A stretch of 12,891 nucleotides of DNA, taken from NCBI GenBank assembly GCA_018818905.1, contig JAHIRA010000136.1, positions 1 through 12,891 on the forward strand, written 5' to 3'. How positions within the stretch are numbered: the stretch's first letter is position 1; every line of letters starts with the position of its first letter. Positions 6,480 to 12,891 of this stretch are shown one piece after another. The notes beneath the pieces were generated by a model, which saw only the letters and a program-made list of their open reading frames with translations, searched no databases and had not been told where the DNA came from. This stretch comes from Patescibacteria group bacterium. GTDB lineage: Bacteria > Patescibacteriota > JABMPQ01 > JAHIRA01. The translations under genes and the position numbers were made by a program.

Positions 6480-8219
6480 ATGGCCGAAGAAAGACAAAAT
6501 CAGCAGATGGAAATAGGGAGGATGCTTGTGAAAGATGGCAAGCTGGATGAGGGGACTTTTCAGAGACTAGTTGACGAGAGTCAAAGACAGGGTCAGCCTT
6601 TTTTGACGTTGCTTTTGTCTCTCAAAGAAGTTCAAGCAGCTGATGTAGCCAAAGCTAGAGGTAGTCTCCTAGAAATCCCTTATATTGATCTAAAAGAGAT
6701 CAATATCAAAAATGAAGATCTTAATTTTATCTCCAGGAACGCGGCCGAAAATTTCCGTATTATTTCTTTTGAAAAAGAAGATGATATTGTACGTTTTGCT
6801 ATGGTCGATCCGGAGGACTTTAAGGCTCTGGAAGCGGTTGATTTTTTGACCAAGCGCAACAATCTCAAGGCCGAAATTTATATTACGACAGATGCTTCTT
6901 TTGAGGCAGCTGTAACTCAATACGAAACTCTCAAAAAAGAAGTTGGAGCGTTTATAGAAAAAGCAGAATTTGAATTTGACGAAGACAAAACCGAGGGGCT
7001 TTCTGAAGATGAGGTCGAGAAAATGGTTCAAGAAGCTCCCATTTCCAAAGCGGTCAATGTGATTATGACTCATGCCGTCGAAGGCCGGGCTTCCGATGTT
7101 CATATCGAGCCCATGGAAAAAGAGACAAGAGTTCGTTATCGGGTCGATGGCGTGCTTCACACGAGCCTAACCTTGCCCCAAAAAATCCATCCAGCCGTAG
7201 TGGCCAGAATCAAAGTTTTGTCCAAGCTTAAGATTGATGAAAGAAGAGTCCCACAAGATGGTCGTTTTCTGATGAGAGTTGATAACAAACAGATTGATGT
7301 TCGTGTCTCTACTTTACCCTTAGCTGGAGGCGAAAAAGTGGTCATGAGGCTTCTGGATAGAAGTAAGGGGGCCCTGACTCTAGAGGAGCTTGGCTTTGAA
7401 GGCCGTTCTATGAAGATCATCAAAGAAAACATCAAAGAGCCTTATGGGATGCTTCTGGTGACTGGTCCTACCGGCAGTGGTAAGTCAACAACACTTTATT
7501 CTATTCTTAGTCTGCTCAATAAAGATGGGGTCAATATTGTCACTATGGAAGATCCGGTTGAATACTATATGCCGGGAGTCAATCAGTCACAAATTCGTCC
7601 AGATGTGGGTTTGACTTTTGCTTCTGGACTACGTTCCATTCTTCGCCAAGATCCTGACATCATTATGGTCGGTGAGATCAGAGACAAAGAAACTGCCGAA
7701 ATGGCGGTTCATTCAGCATTGACCGGGCATTTTCTGTTCTCAACGCTGCATACAAATTCGGCTGTGGGAGCTATCCCTAGGCTGGTTGATATGGGGATTG
7801 AGAAGTTTTTGCTCTCAGCTTCATTAAGTACCTTGGTAGCTCAACGGCTAGTTCGGAGAATTTGTGAAAAGTGCAAAGAAAAAACAGAGGTAGCAGAAGG
7901 GCTCAAAGAAAAGATAGAAAAAATTGTAGCTGATATGCCAGAGAAGGCCAAGAATAATGTTGATTTGGCTTCAGCAACCTATTATAAGGGGCAAGGATGC
8001 CAATCTTGTGGTCAGGAAGGGTATCGGGGGAGAGTTGGCCTCTTTGAAGTTTTGGATGTAAATGATAGAATAAAGAAAGCGGTTCTAGATAATGCTAGCA
8101 ATGCCGAAATCATGGCCATAGCCAAAGAAGGTCAAGGAATGCTCACGATGGAGCAAGCTGGGGTGATCAAGGTTTTAGAGGGAGAAACTACTGTCGAAGA
8201 ACTACTTAGAGTTATTTAG
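6480..8219 (+). CDS. pilB: PilB, T4P extension ATPase
   Basis: This 579-residue GspE/PilB family hexameric ATPase powers pilin polymerisation through PilC. In order: a type II secretion E N-terminal (MshEN-like) region at about 10-150, an acidic linker (about 155-185), then the N2 domain with ASDVHIEP and RYRVDGVLH. The RecA-like domain has Walker A GPTGSGKS (329-336), an Asp box with EDP (357-359), Walker B IIMVGE (394-399) and a His box with STLHTN (421-426). The zinc tetracysteine that marks assembly ATPases rather than retraction ATPases is intact: CEKC (462/465) and CQSC (507/510). No key residue is missing. The ATG follows the previous stop by one base. Confidence 0.97.
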   Translation: MAEERQNQQMEIGRMLVKDGKLDEGTFQRLVDESQRQGQPFLTLLLSLKEVQAADVAKARGSLLEIPYIDLKEINIKNEDLNFISRNAAENFRIISFEKEDDIVRFAMVDPEDFKALEAVDFLTKRNNLKAEIYITTDASFEAAVTQYETLKKEVGAFIEKAEFEFDEDKTEGLSEDEVEKMVQEAPISKAVNVIMTHAVEGRASDVHIEPMEKETRVRYRVDGVLHTSLTLPQKIHPAVVARIKVLSKLKIDERRVPQDGRFLMRVDNKQIDVRVSTLPLAGGEKVVMRLLDRSKGALTLEELGFEGRSMKIIKENIKEPYGMLLVTGPTGSGKSTTLYSILSLLNKDGVNIVTMEDPVEYYMPGVNQSQIRPDVGLTFASGLRSILRQDPDIIMVGEIRDKETAEMAVHSALTGHFLFSTLHTNSAVGAIPRLVDMGIEKFLLSASLSTLVAQRLVRRICEKCKEKTEVAEGLKEKIEKIVADMPEKAKNNVDLASATYYKGQGCQSCGQEGYRGRVGLFEVLDVNDRIKKAVLDNASNAEIMAIAKEGQGMLTMEQAGVIKVLEGETTVEELLRVI

Positions 8220-8225
8220 TATAAT
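8220..8225 (+). promoter_or_regulatory. Consensus -10 hexamer upstream of the receiver gene
   Basis: A perfect TATAAT begins at the base after the pilB stop codon, 27 nt before the receiver ATG at 8253. No good -35 hexamer is visible at 15-19 nt upstream and there is no TGn extension, so it may be a weak internal promoter or a chance match in an AT-rich gap. Confidence 0.35.
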
Positions 8226-8252
8226 TTATATAGCCTTTCGTAACCAAAAAAA

Positions 8253-8642
8253 ATGAGCGAGAAAAAACCTAAAATCTTGATTATCGAAGACGATCCATTT
8301 TTGCTCAGCATGTATGTGACCAAGCTGGAAGCTAATGAGTTTGAGGTTGCCTCAGAGGAGGACGGAGAGAAGGGGATTAAAGCTATCAAAGATGAACAGC
8401 CAGATCTGCTTCTTCTTGATATTCTTCTTCCAGGTAAAGATGGATTTGAGATTCTAGAAGACATGAAGACTGACGAGGAGCTCAAAGGTATTCCGGTTAT
8501 CTTGTTGACTAATTTGGGTCAACGCAAAGATGTAGAAAAAGGTCTGGAACTTGGAGCTGTTGATTATCTGATCAAGGCCCATTTCACGCCTAGTGAGGTT
8601 ATCACCAAGATAATGAAGGTTTTAGAAAAATCAGAAAAATAG
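8253..8642 (+). CDS. Stand-alone CheY-type response regulator receiver
   Basis: This 129-residue protein is a single receiver domain with no output domain. All signature residues are present: acidic pair E12/D13/D14 in ILIIEDDP, phospho-acceptor D56 in LLLLDILLPGKDG, switch Thr T86 in VILLTN, and Lys K108 in YLIKAHF. It should therefore be phosphorylated by a histidine kinase and act by protein-protein contact, as CheY or PilG/PilH do. It sits between the extension ATPase (pilB) and the retraction ATPase (pilT), so the likely partners are one of these or PilM/PilC; that is inference. No kinase is encoded in the window. The A-rich leader lacks a Shine-Dalgarno sequence. Confidence 0.92.
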   Translation: MSEKKPKILIIEDDPFLLSMYVTKLEANEFEVASEEDGEKGIKAIKDEQPDLLLLDILLPGKDGFEILEDMKTDEELKGIPVILLTNLGQRKDVEKGLELGAVDYLIKAHFTPSEVITKIMKVLEKSEK

Positions 8643-8655
8643 CATAAAACAAACC

Positions 8656-9723
8656 ATGGCTTCTTCTTATAAAACAAAGATAGAAAGCTATCTTGAAGTT
8701 GTTTTGAGTCAGGGCGCCTCTGATCTTCATATTACAGTTGGCAAACCACCCTCCATCAGGGTGGATGCGAGATTGTTTCCCATTGAAGGTGAGGTTGAGC
8801 TTGATGAAAAGGGGACCGAGGGCTTAATTAAGGCTCTACTGGACGAAGAACAACTGGCAAAATACATCAAAAATAGACAGTTAGATTTCTCTTATTCATA
8901 TCAAGATAAGGCTCGTTTTAGGGTTAATGTTTTTTTTCAAAAAGGAACTTATGCTGCAGCTCTGCGGCTGATTCCAAAGAAAATATTCACGCTAGAAGAA
9001 TTGGGTCTTCCAGAAACCGTGGCTGAGTTCACTGATCATAGTCAGGGCTTTGTTTTGATTGTGGGACCAACTGGACACGGTAAAACCACAACCTTGGTTT
9101 CTTTGGTCAATCTAATAAATAAGACTCGTGAAGAGCATATTATTACCATCGAGGACCCGATTGAATACACTTTTCCACATGAAAAATGTATGGTGGCCCA
9201 AAGAGAAATCTATGATGATGCCCATTCTTTTGCTGATGCCTTGAAGGCCAGTTTACGTGAAGATCCTGATGTGGTGTTAGTCGGAGAAATGAGAGACCTA
9301 GAAACTATTTCTTCAGCTTTGACTATTGCTGAAACCGGTCATCTTGTTTTTAGTACTCTTCACACCAATGATGCGGCGCAAACTATTGACCGTATTATTG
9401 ATGTTTTTCCACCGCATCAACAAAATCAAATCAAAATTCAATTGGCCGGATCTTTACTGGGGATTGTTTCCCAGCGTTTGGTTCCGAGAATTGGCGGAGG
9501 ACGAGTGCCGGTAGTTGAAGTTCTCAAAGTCAATTCAGCGGTCAAGAATCTCATCAGAGAAGGGAAAACTCATCAGATCAACAACATTATTCAGACAGGA
9601 GCTGAAGAAGGAATGATTCCTCTAAATAAATCATTGGCCGAGCTTGTACAAAATGAGATTGTTACAGAAGAGGATGCTTTTGCCTATACCAATAATCAGC
9701 GAGATTTAAAATCTTTACTCTAG
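8656..9723 (+). CDS. pilT: PilT, T4P retraction ATPase
   Basis: This 355-residue hexameric ATPase depolymerises pili and supports twitching and DNA uptake. The N-terminal PAS-like domain contains GASDLHITVGKPP. The RecA-like domain has Walker A GPTGHGKT (137-144), an Asp box IEDPIEY, Walker B VVLVGEMRD (E211) and a His box STLHTND (H236). The PilT signature AIRNLIREGK appears as AVKNLIREGK in the C-terminal region. The tetracysteine of PilB is absent, as expected. The P-loop has His in place of the usual Ser (GHGK instead of GSGK) and Thr in place of the following Ser; the catalytic Lys is kept. No ribosome-binding site is visible; the gene starts 13 nt after the receiver gene. Confidence 0.96.
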   Translation: MASSYKTKIESYLEVVLSQGASDLHITVGKPPSIRVDARLFPIEGEVELDEKGTEGLIKALLDEEQLAKYIKNRQLDFSYSYQDKARFRVNVFFQKGTYAAALRLIPKKIFTLEELGLPETVAEFTDHSQGFVLIVGPTGHGKTTTLVSLVNLINKTREEHIITIEDPIEYTFPHEKCMVAQREIYDDAHSFADALKASLREDPDVVLVGEMRDLETISSALTIAETGHLVFSTLHTNDAAQTIDRIIDVFPPHQQNQIKIQLAGSLLGIVSQRLVPRIGGGRVPVVEVLKVNSAVKNLIREGKTHQINNIIQTGAEEGMIPLNKSLAELVQNEIVTEEDAFAYTNNQRDLKSLL

Positions 9724-9724
9724 C

Positions 9725-10936
9725 ATGATTACTTTTAATTACCGTGTTCGGGACACATCTGGAAACGTTAAACTGGGTGCTATAGAGGCAGCCGATCTTA
9801 AGATAGCTACAGAAACACTTCAGAATCGTGGGTATCAGATTGTTGGTCTTGAAAAAGTAGAAAAAGTGGGAGTCATCAAAAGCCTAGAGAATTTGATGAC
9901 GAGAGTTAGCGTCAAAGAGATTGCGCTTCTGTCAGAACAATTGGCGACTATGTTTGATGCCGGAGTACCCATCGTTGAGGCACTTCGTATTGCTAACAAA
10001 CAAACAGACAACAAAAAACTTAAAGAAGCTTTGGGGAAAGTGTCTCAAGATGTAGAAGGGGGCGCCAAGCTTTCTTTTGCTCTGGGGCAGTATCCCAAAA
10101 TTTTTAACCAATATTATGTTGGGATGGTGCGATCCGGAGAGGCTTCCGGACAAGTTTCCAGAAATCTCAATTTCTTGGCTCGCCAAATGAAAAAAACCTA
10201 TGAGCTGCGCTCAGAAATCAGAGGAGCGCTAATGTATCCGGCTTTCATTGTGCTTGGAGTTGTTGCCGTGATGCTAATTGCGGTTTTTTATGTCTTACCC
10301 AATATGCTATCTGTTATTGAAGAGGCTGGGGTAGAGGACTTACCATGGTCGACCAAGGTCTTGATGGGCTTTACTGATTTTATGCAAAGTTACTGGTATA
10401 TTATTGTGGGAATACTGGTGGCTGCCGGGGTTGGTTTTTACTTTTTCTGGAAAACAGAGAAAGGTCGCAAACAGTTTGATATGTTTCTCCTAAAGATGCC
10501 ACTATTTGGCAAGATGATTCAAAAATACTACCTAGCTCAGTTTGCTAATAGTCTGTCTTCTTTGGTGGCTGGGGGTGTTCCTATTGTCGAGGCTTTTCAG
10601 ATGGTCGGAGATATGATGCCCAACAAAGTTTATCAAGAAATATTTCACAAAACAGCCGAGAAAGTCAAAGGTGGTTCCAGAATTGCTTCTGTTCTCTCAA
10701 AGAAGATGGTCATTCCACCCATGCTTTCTAATATGCTAAGTGTGGGAGAAGAAACCGGGAAGGTTGATCAAATTCTAGATAAACTGGCCGATTATTACCA
10801 AACTGAAGTAGATAATCAGGTCAAGGGGCTAGTTTCTCTCATTGAACCCATTATGATGGTTGTTCTTGGTATTGGCGTGGGCATTATTGTTAGTGCCGTG
10901 CTGCTGCCAATGTACAATTTGGCTTCTTCTTTCTGA
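9725..10936 (+). CDS. pilC: PilC, T4P inner-membrane platform protein
   Basis: This 403-residue GspF/PilC family polytopic protein forms the rotor on which PilB and PilT act. It has the family's normal length and duplication: a short N-terminal domain (1-55), a first T2SSF domain (about 65-190) with LATMFDAGVPIVEAL and a membrane helix at about 170-194, a second helix near 222-242, then a second T2SSF domain (about 272-395) with LSSLVAGGVPIVEAF and SVGEETGKVDQIL, ending in the third helix (about 370-395). It begins one base after the pilT stop, so translation is probably coupled. It is the only complete gene here that ends in TGA. Confidence 0.96.
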   Translation: MITFNYRVRDTSGNVKLGAIEAADLKIATETLQNRGYQIVGLEKVEKVGVIKSLENLMTRVSVKEIALLSEQLATMFDAGVPIVEALRIANKQTDNKKLKEALGKVSQDVEGGAKLSFALGQYPKIFNQYYVGMVRSGEASGQVSRNLNFLARQMKKTYELRSEIRGALMYPAFIVLGVVAVMLIAVFYVLPNMLSVIEEAGVEDLPWSTKVLMGFTDFMQSYWYIIVGILVAAGVGFYFFWKTEKGRKQFDMFLLKMPLFGKMIQKYYLAQFANSLSSLVAGGVPIVEAFQMVGDMMPNKVYQEIFHKTAEKVKGGSRIASVLSKKMVIPPMLSNMLSVGEETGKVDQILDKLADYYQTEVDNQVKGLVSLIEPIMMVVLGIGVGIIVSAVLLPMYNLASSF

Positions 10937-10946
10937 TCTGATAAAT

Positions 10947-10974
10947 TTGTTAGTAGACGTTATTGTGCTATACT
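10947..10974 (+). promoter_or_regulatory. Extended -10 promoter of the major pilin gene
   Basis: TTGTTA (10947-10952) and TATACT (10969-10974) are separated by 16 nt, and TGC (10966-10968) precedes the -10 hexamer, making an extended -10 element. The predicted start is near 10981, giving a leader of about 77 nt before the pilin ATG. The position between pilC and the pilin gene, and the terminator after the pilin gene, argue for separate strong transcription of pilin. Confidence 0.7.
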
Positions 10975-10983
10975 AAGGCTAGA

Positions 10984-11003
10984 TTTTTGACGAAGTTCAA
11001 AAA
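10984..11003 (+). other. Hairpin at the 5' end of the pilin transcript
   Basis: TTTTTGA (10984-10990) and TCAAAAA (10997-11003) are perfect inverted repeats around the six-base loop CGAAGT. The stem is AT-rich and would begin about four bases from the predicted transcription start. Such a 5' hairpin could protect an abundant mRNA from 5'-end-dependent decay; that role is inferred. The T-run after it (11005-11011) makes a weak attenuator the alternative reading. Confidence 0.5.
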
Positions 11004-11042
11004 TATTTTTTCAAAGTCGAAATTAAAAATTAAAACACATTG

Positions 11043-11052
11043 AAAGGGGGTG
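11043..11052 (+). promoter_or_regulatory. Strong Shine-Dalgarno site of the pilin gene
   Basis: AAAGGGGGTG differs at one base from the ideal AAAGGAGGTG and ends five bases before the ATG at 11058. It fixes that ATG as the start instead of the in-frame TTG at 11040. No other gene in the window has a comparable site, and the leader holds no C-run that could pair with it. Confidence 0.85.
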
Positions 11053-11057
11053 ACAAA

Positions 11058-11507
11058 ATGAAAAAGCAAAAAGGTTTTACACTGATTGAACTCTTGGTTG
11101 TTATTGCCATCATTGGTATCTTGGCCGCTATTGTTCTCGTGGCTCTAAATTCAGCCAGAGTTAAAGCTCGTGACTCCAAAAGAGCTGGAGACATCTCCAA
11201 TTTGAAGGGGGCTATGGAGCTTTTTAACGATGAAAGTGGTAGCTACCCAGTCTACTTAGGAACAGGTGCTACGACTGTTAATGATGCTGGTAGCCCAACC
11301 GCAGCTAATTTCAACAGTTTGTTTGGCAATGCCGGGTTTACCAAGTTTGCCAAGACCAAACCAGTCGATCCTAGTGACAAAGCTGGGACAAACGATTCAG
11401 CCGCTGGCAACTTGTTCTGGTATGGTTACGGATCATCAACTGATGGTTCTGTCTACAAGTTTGACTACTACAACGAACAAGTCAAGCTTAGAAAAAGTGT
11501 GCCTTAA
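11058..11507 (+). CDS. pilA: Type IV major pilin (class III prepilin)
   Basis: This 149-residue prepilin has a six-residue leader (MKKQKG) and the prepilin peptidase site G|FTLIE, including Glu5 of the mature protein. The hydrophobic alpha1-N helix LLVVIAIIGILAAIVLVAL is followed by ARVKARDSKRAGDISNLKGAMELF and a GSYP motif, the arrangement typical of CPR pilins. The mature form would be 143 residues, with a C-terminal domain rich in Gly, Ser, Asp and aromatic residues (WYGYGSS, FDYYNEQ) and no cysteine, so there is no disulfide-closed D-region. It has its own promoter, a strong ribosome-binding site and a terminator, all consistent with the major subunit. The symbol is given by role; pilin names vary among species. 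Confidence 0.93.
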   Translation: MKKQKGFTLIELLVVIAIIGILAAIVLVALNSARVKARDSKRAGDISNLKGAMELFNDESGSYPVYLGTGATTVNDAGSPTAANFNSLFGNAGFTKFAKTKPVDPSDKAGTNDSAAGNLFWYGYGSSTDGSVYKFDYYNEQVKLRKSVP

Positions 11508-11516
11508 TCTAGGCTA

Positions 11517-11554
11517 GAAACGGTGGGCTTCGGGCTTGCCGTTTCTTTCTTTTT
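11517..11554 (+). terminator. Intrinsic terminator after the pilin gene
   Basis: GAAACGG (11517-11523) pairs with CCGTTTC (11539-11545). The inner part continues through three G-U wobbles and G-C pairs to a UUCGG-type loop, and the stem is followed by the T-rich tract TTTCTTTTT. It lies nine bases after the pilin stop and ends eight bases before the next ATG. Confidence 0.8.
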
Positions 11555-11562
11555 ATGAACTC

Positions 11563-11868
11563 ATGCGTCAGAGACTAAAAATTCTACTGCCAATTCTGGG
11601 TGTGGTCTTGCTTGTTTTGGGCGGACTGCTTTATTATCGTTATGTTTATTACCCAACTTTGGGTGTTATTGGCGTGGCCACCGAGCCTGAAGGAGCCACG
11701 GTTATTTTGGGCGGCCAAGAAGAGGGAGTTACTCCGCTTGAGGTTTTTAGGGGGACGGGCACACACACATTAGTTTTGGAAAAAGATGGTTATCAGAGCT
11801 TTGAAACAGAAGTTGTCGTGGAAGGAGGTCATCATCAGGTACTTGGTTATGTTTTGATGAAAGAGTAG
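11563..11868 (+). CDS. Small membrane-anchored PEGA-domain protein
   Basis: This 101-residue protein has a basic N-terminus (MRQRLK), one membrane helix (about 7-24) and an extracytoplasmic PEGA domain (about 33-100). The domain contains TEPEGATVILGG (40-51), GVTPLE and the closing LEKDGYQSFE. PEGA domains are small beta folds of surface or envelope proteins that often bind cell wall or partner proteins; the role here is unknown. A TTG at 11536 would extend the frame, but it lies inside the terminator stem, so the ATG at 11563 is chosen. There is no Shine-Dalgarno sequence. The gene sits directly after the terminator and three bases before pilD, so it may be expressed by read-through. Confidence 0.85.
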   Translation: MRQRLKILLPILGVVLLVLGGLLYYRYVYYPTLGVIGVATEPEGATVILGGQEEGVTPLEVFRGTGTHTLVLEKDGYQSFETEVVVEGGHHQVLGYVLMKE

Positions 11869-11871
11869 GCT

Positions 11872-12669
11872 ATGTTTTTTATTATTTTATTCTTCATTTT
11901 TGTGCTAGGAGCTGCCGTGGGCAGTTTTTTGAATGTGGTTATTTATCGCCTCCATAGTAAGGAGGGGATGGTTTTTTCTAGTTCCAAATGTCCTCATTGC
12001 AAAAGAAGACTTGGGGTAGCTGATCTAGTGCCGCTTTTTTCCTTCCTTTTTTTGAGTGGCAAGTGCAGGTACTGCCAGAAAGAAATTTCTTGGCAATATC
12101 CGGTGGTTGAATTTGTCACGGGACTTCTTTTTGTCATAATCTTCTATTTTAAAGGAGGGATAGAGTTGTTTTTGTCATTTGACCTGATCTTGTTTTTGAA
12201 TATATTGTTTCTTCTGATTGTCAGCAGCTTTTTGATTTTGATTTTTGTCTATGATTTGAAGCATTATCTAATTCTGGATAGAGTCTTGTTGCCGGCCTAT
12301 CTGGTAACCCTTTTGGCGCTGCTCTTAACTGATACAAGTCAGATTGTCTTTCACCTTCTGGGGTCGTTTATTTTTGGTTTTTCACTTTTTTTGATTTACT
12401 ATATTTCTAAGGGAGAATGGATTGGGGGAGGGGATGTCAAATTGGCTTTTTTGCTTGGCTTAATGATAGGCTTTCCGGAGATTATGGTTACTTTTTTCCT
12501 GGCTTTTGTGGGGGGAGGCTTGGTAGCCTGCGTACTGATGCTTCTTGGGAAGAAAAAGCTTCATGACAAGTTGCCACTTGGAACTTTTCTGTGTCTAGCC
12601 GCTTTTTTAAGTTTTTTTATTGGGACCGGCATGATAGAATGGTATCTAGGACTTCTAGGTTTAGAATAA
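11872..12669 (+). CDS. pilD: PilD, prepilin peptidase / N-methyltransferase
   Basis: This 265-residue polytopic membrane protease of the GxGD aspartate class cleaves and methylates class III prepilins. The N-terminus has GSFLNVVIYRL, the family's first motif, followed by the cytoplasmic zinc loop with CPHC (C40/C43) and CRYC (C65/C68). The catalytic aspartates are D128 in VYDLKHY and D188 in GGGDVKLA. The remainder is a run of hydrophobic helices. Both prepilins in the window carry sites it would recognise. It begins three bases after the PEGA gene and its stop codon overlaps the next ATG by one base (TAATG), so the two are probably translationally coupled. A weak AGAGTAGG precedes the ATG. 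Confidence 0.96.
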   Translation: MFFIILFFIFVLGAAVGSFLNVVIYRLHSKEGMVFSSSKCPHCKRRLGVADLVPLFSFLFLSGKCRYCQKEISWQYPVVEFVTGLLFVIIFYFKGGIELFLSFDLILFLNILFLLIVSSFLILIFVYDLKHYLILDRVLLPAYLVTLLALLLTDTSQIVFHLLGSFIFGFSLFLIYYISKGEWIGGGDVKLAFLLGLMIGFPEIMVTFFLAFVGGGLVACVLMLLGKKKLHDKLPLGTFLCLAAFLSFFIGTGMIEWYLGLLGLE

Positions 12670-12891
12670 TGAAGATTAGAAAAAACAACAAGGAAGCAGG
12701 ATTTTCGTTCGCTGAGTTAATGGTGGTTATTTCTATCACTGTTATTTTGGCAACGCTTGTTTTTGTGGCCTACAGAAGAGGGCAAGATAATTATGATCTC
12801 AACAACGCGGCTGAAAAAATTGTGGCCATTACGCGTCAAGCTCAGAATTATGCCAAAAGTGGGGTGGTTCAAGTTCAAGGGGAGGTGGCGA
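12669..12891 (+). CDS. Minor prepilin, GspH/FimT-like (3' end outside the window)
   Basis: The ATG overlaps the pilD stop and the frame stays open for 74 codons to the window edge. The product begins with an 11-residue basic leader ending in EAG, then the cleavage site G|FSFAE with Glu5. A hydrophobic helix MVVISITVILATLVFVAY follows, then an amphipathic stretch (NNAAEKIVAITRQAQNYAK) of the kind seen in GspH/FimT/FimU minor pseudopilins. It differs clearly from the major pilin: a longer leader, no ARDSKR motif, no strong ribosome-binding site. It is probably the first of a minor pilin cluster downstream, since such genes usually occur in sets; that cannot be verified here. Confidence 0.85.
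   Translation, partial: MKIRKNNKEAGFSFAELMVVISITVILATLVFVAYRRGQDNYDLNNAAEKIVAITRQAQNYAKSGVVQVQGEVA

Noticed and set aside
6690..7160. Antisense open frame of 156 codons within pilB
   Set aside because: It mirrors the conserved pilB frame, has low-complexity Phe/Ser/Ile-rich content and no start signals or recognisable domain.
11040..11057. TTG at 11040 as pilin start
   Set aside because: It would put the strong Shine-Dalgarno site inside the coding sequence and lengthen the leader without need; the ATG at 11058 is correctly spaced.
10981..11057. Riboswitch, such as a c-di-GMP type, in the pilin leader
   Set aside because: The leader is about 77 nt, A/T-rich and almost free of C, without the conserved GC-containing core of known c-di-GMP riboswitches.
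11536..11562. TTG at 11536 as PEGA protein start
   Set aside because: The codon lies in the right arm of the terminator hairpin and the ATG at 11563 gives a normal basic N-terminus before the membrane helix.
1..12891. UGA recoded as glycine, as in some CPR lineages
   Set aside because: pilC ends in TGA at its normal family length just after the last helix, and all genes are full length under the standard code.
1..12891. Mobile elements, CRISPR arrays, tRNA or rRNA genes
   Set aside because: No direct repeat arrays, transposase or integrase frames, terminal inverted repeats or cloverleaf-like segments were seen; the region is continuous pilus-type coding sequence.

Overview
The window is a chromosomal type IV pilus (T4P) locus. 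All genes lie on the + strand and are packed tightly: most intergenic gaps are 1-43 nt, and the only longer one is the 121-nt leader of the major pilin gene. Three features point to a member of the Candidate Phyla Radiation (Patescibacteria, Parcubacteria/Microgenomates-like). The major pilin has the N-terminal style typical of that group, with ARDSKR and a GSYP motif after the hydrophobic helix. A large secreted protein carries Gly-Trp-rich repeats. No secretin (pilQ) or long PilP lipoprotein gene appears among the assembly genes, as expected for a cell without an outer membrane. This placement is inference from sequence style; no rRNA or other phylogenetic marker is present. TGA is used as the stop of pilC and every other gene is open under the standard code, so the UGA=Gly code of Gracilibacteria/SR1 is not in use. 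Layout: positions 1-1617 hold the 3' part of a membrane-anchored protein with three thioredoxin-fold modules. Positions 1651-3843 encode a 730-residue secreted, multidomain protein that may be a pilus-associated adhesin. Positions 3881-6478 encode the PilM-PilN-PilO alignment complex plus a 90-residue protein in the PilP position. Positions 6480-8219 are pilB (extension ATPase), 8253-8642 a stand-alone CheY-type receiver, 8656-9723 pilT (retraction ATPase) and 9725-10936 pilC (platform protein). Positions 11058-11507 are the major pilin, with its own extended -10 promoter, a 5' hairpin, the only strong Shine-Dalgarno sequence in the window and an intrinsic terminator. Positions 11563-11868 encode a small membrane-anchored PEGA protein, 11872-12669 the prepilin peptidase PilD, and 12669 onward the start of a second, minor prepilin cut by the window end. 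Working together: PilD would process the two class III prepilins. PilB drives polymerisation on PilC and PilT drives retraction, with PilM/N/O (and possibly the PilP-like protein) as the inner-membrane scaffold. The receiver protein could link pilus activity to a phosphorelay. The thioredoxin-fold protein may form or maintain the two potential disulfides of the neighbouring 730-residue protein. The core is a known type of machine. The parts most worth pursuing are the first two genes, the PilP-like remnant, the embedded receiver, and the contrast between SD-less housekeeping genes and the heavily equipped pilin gene.
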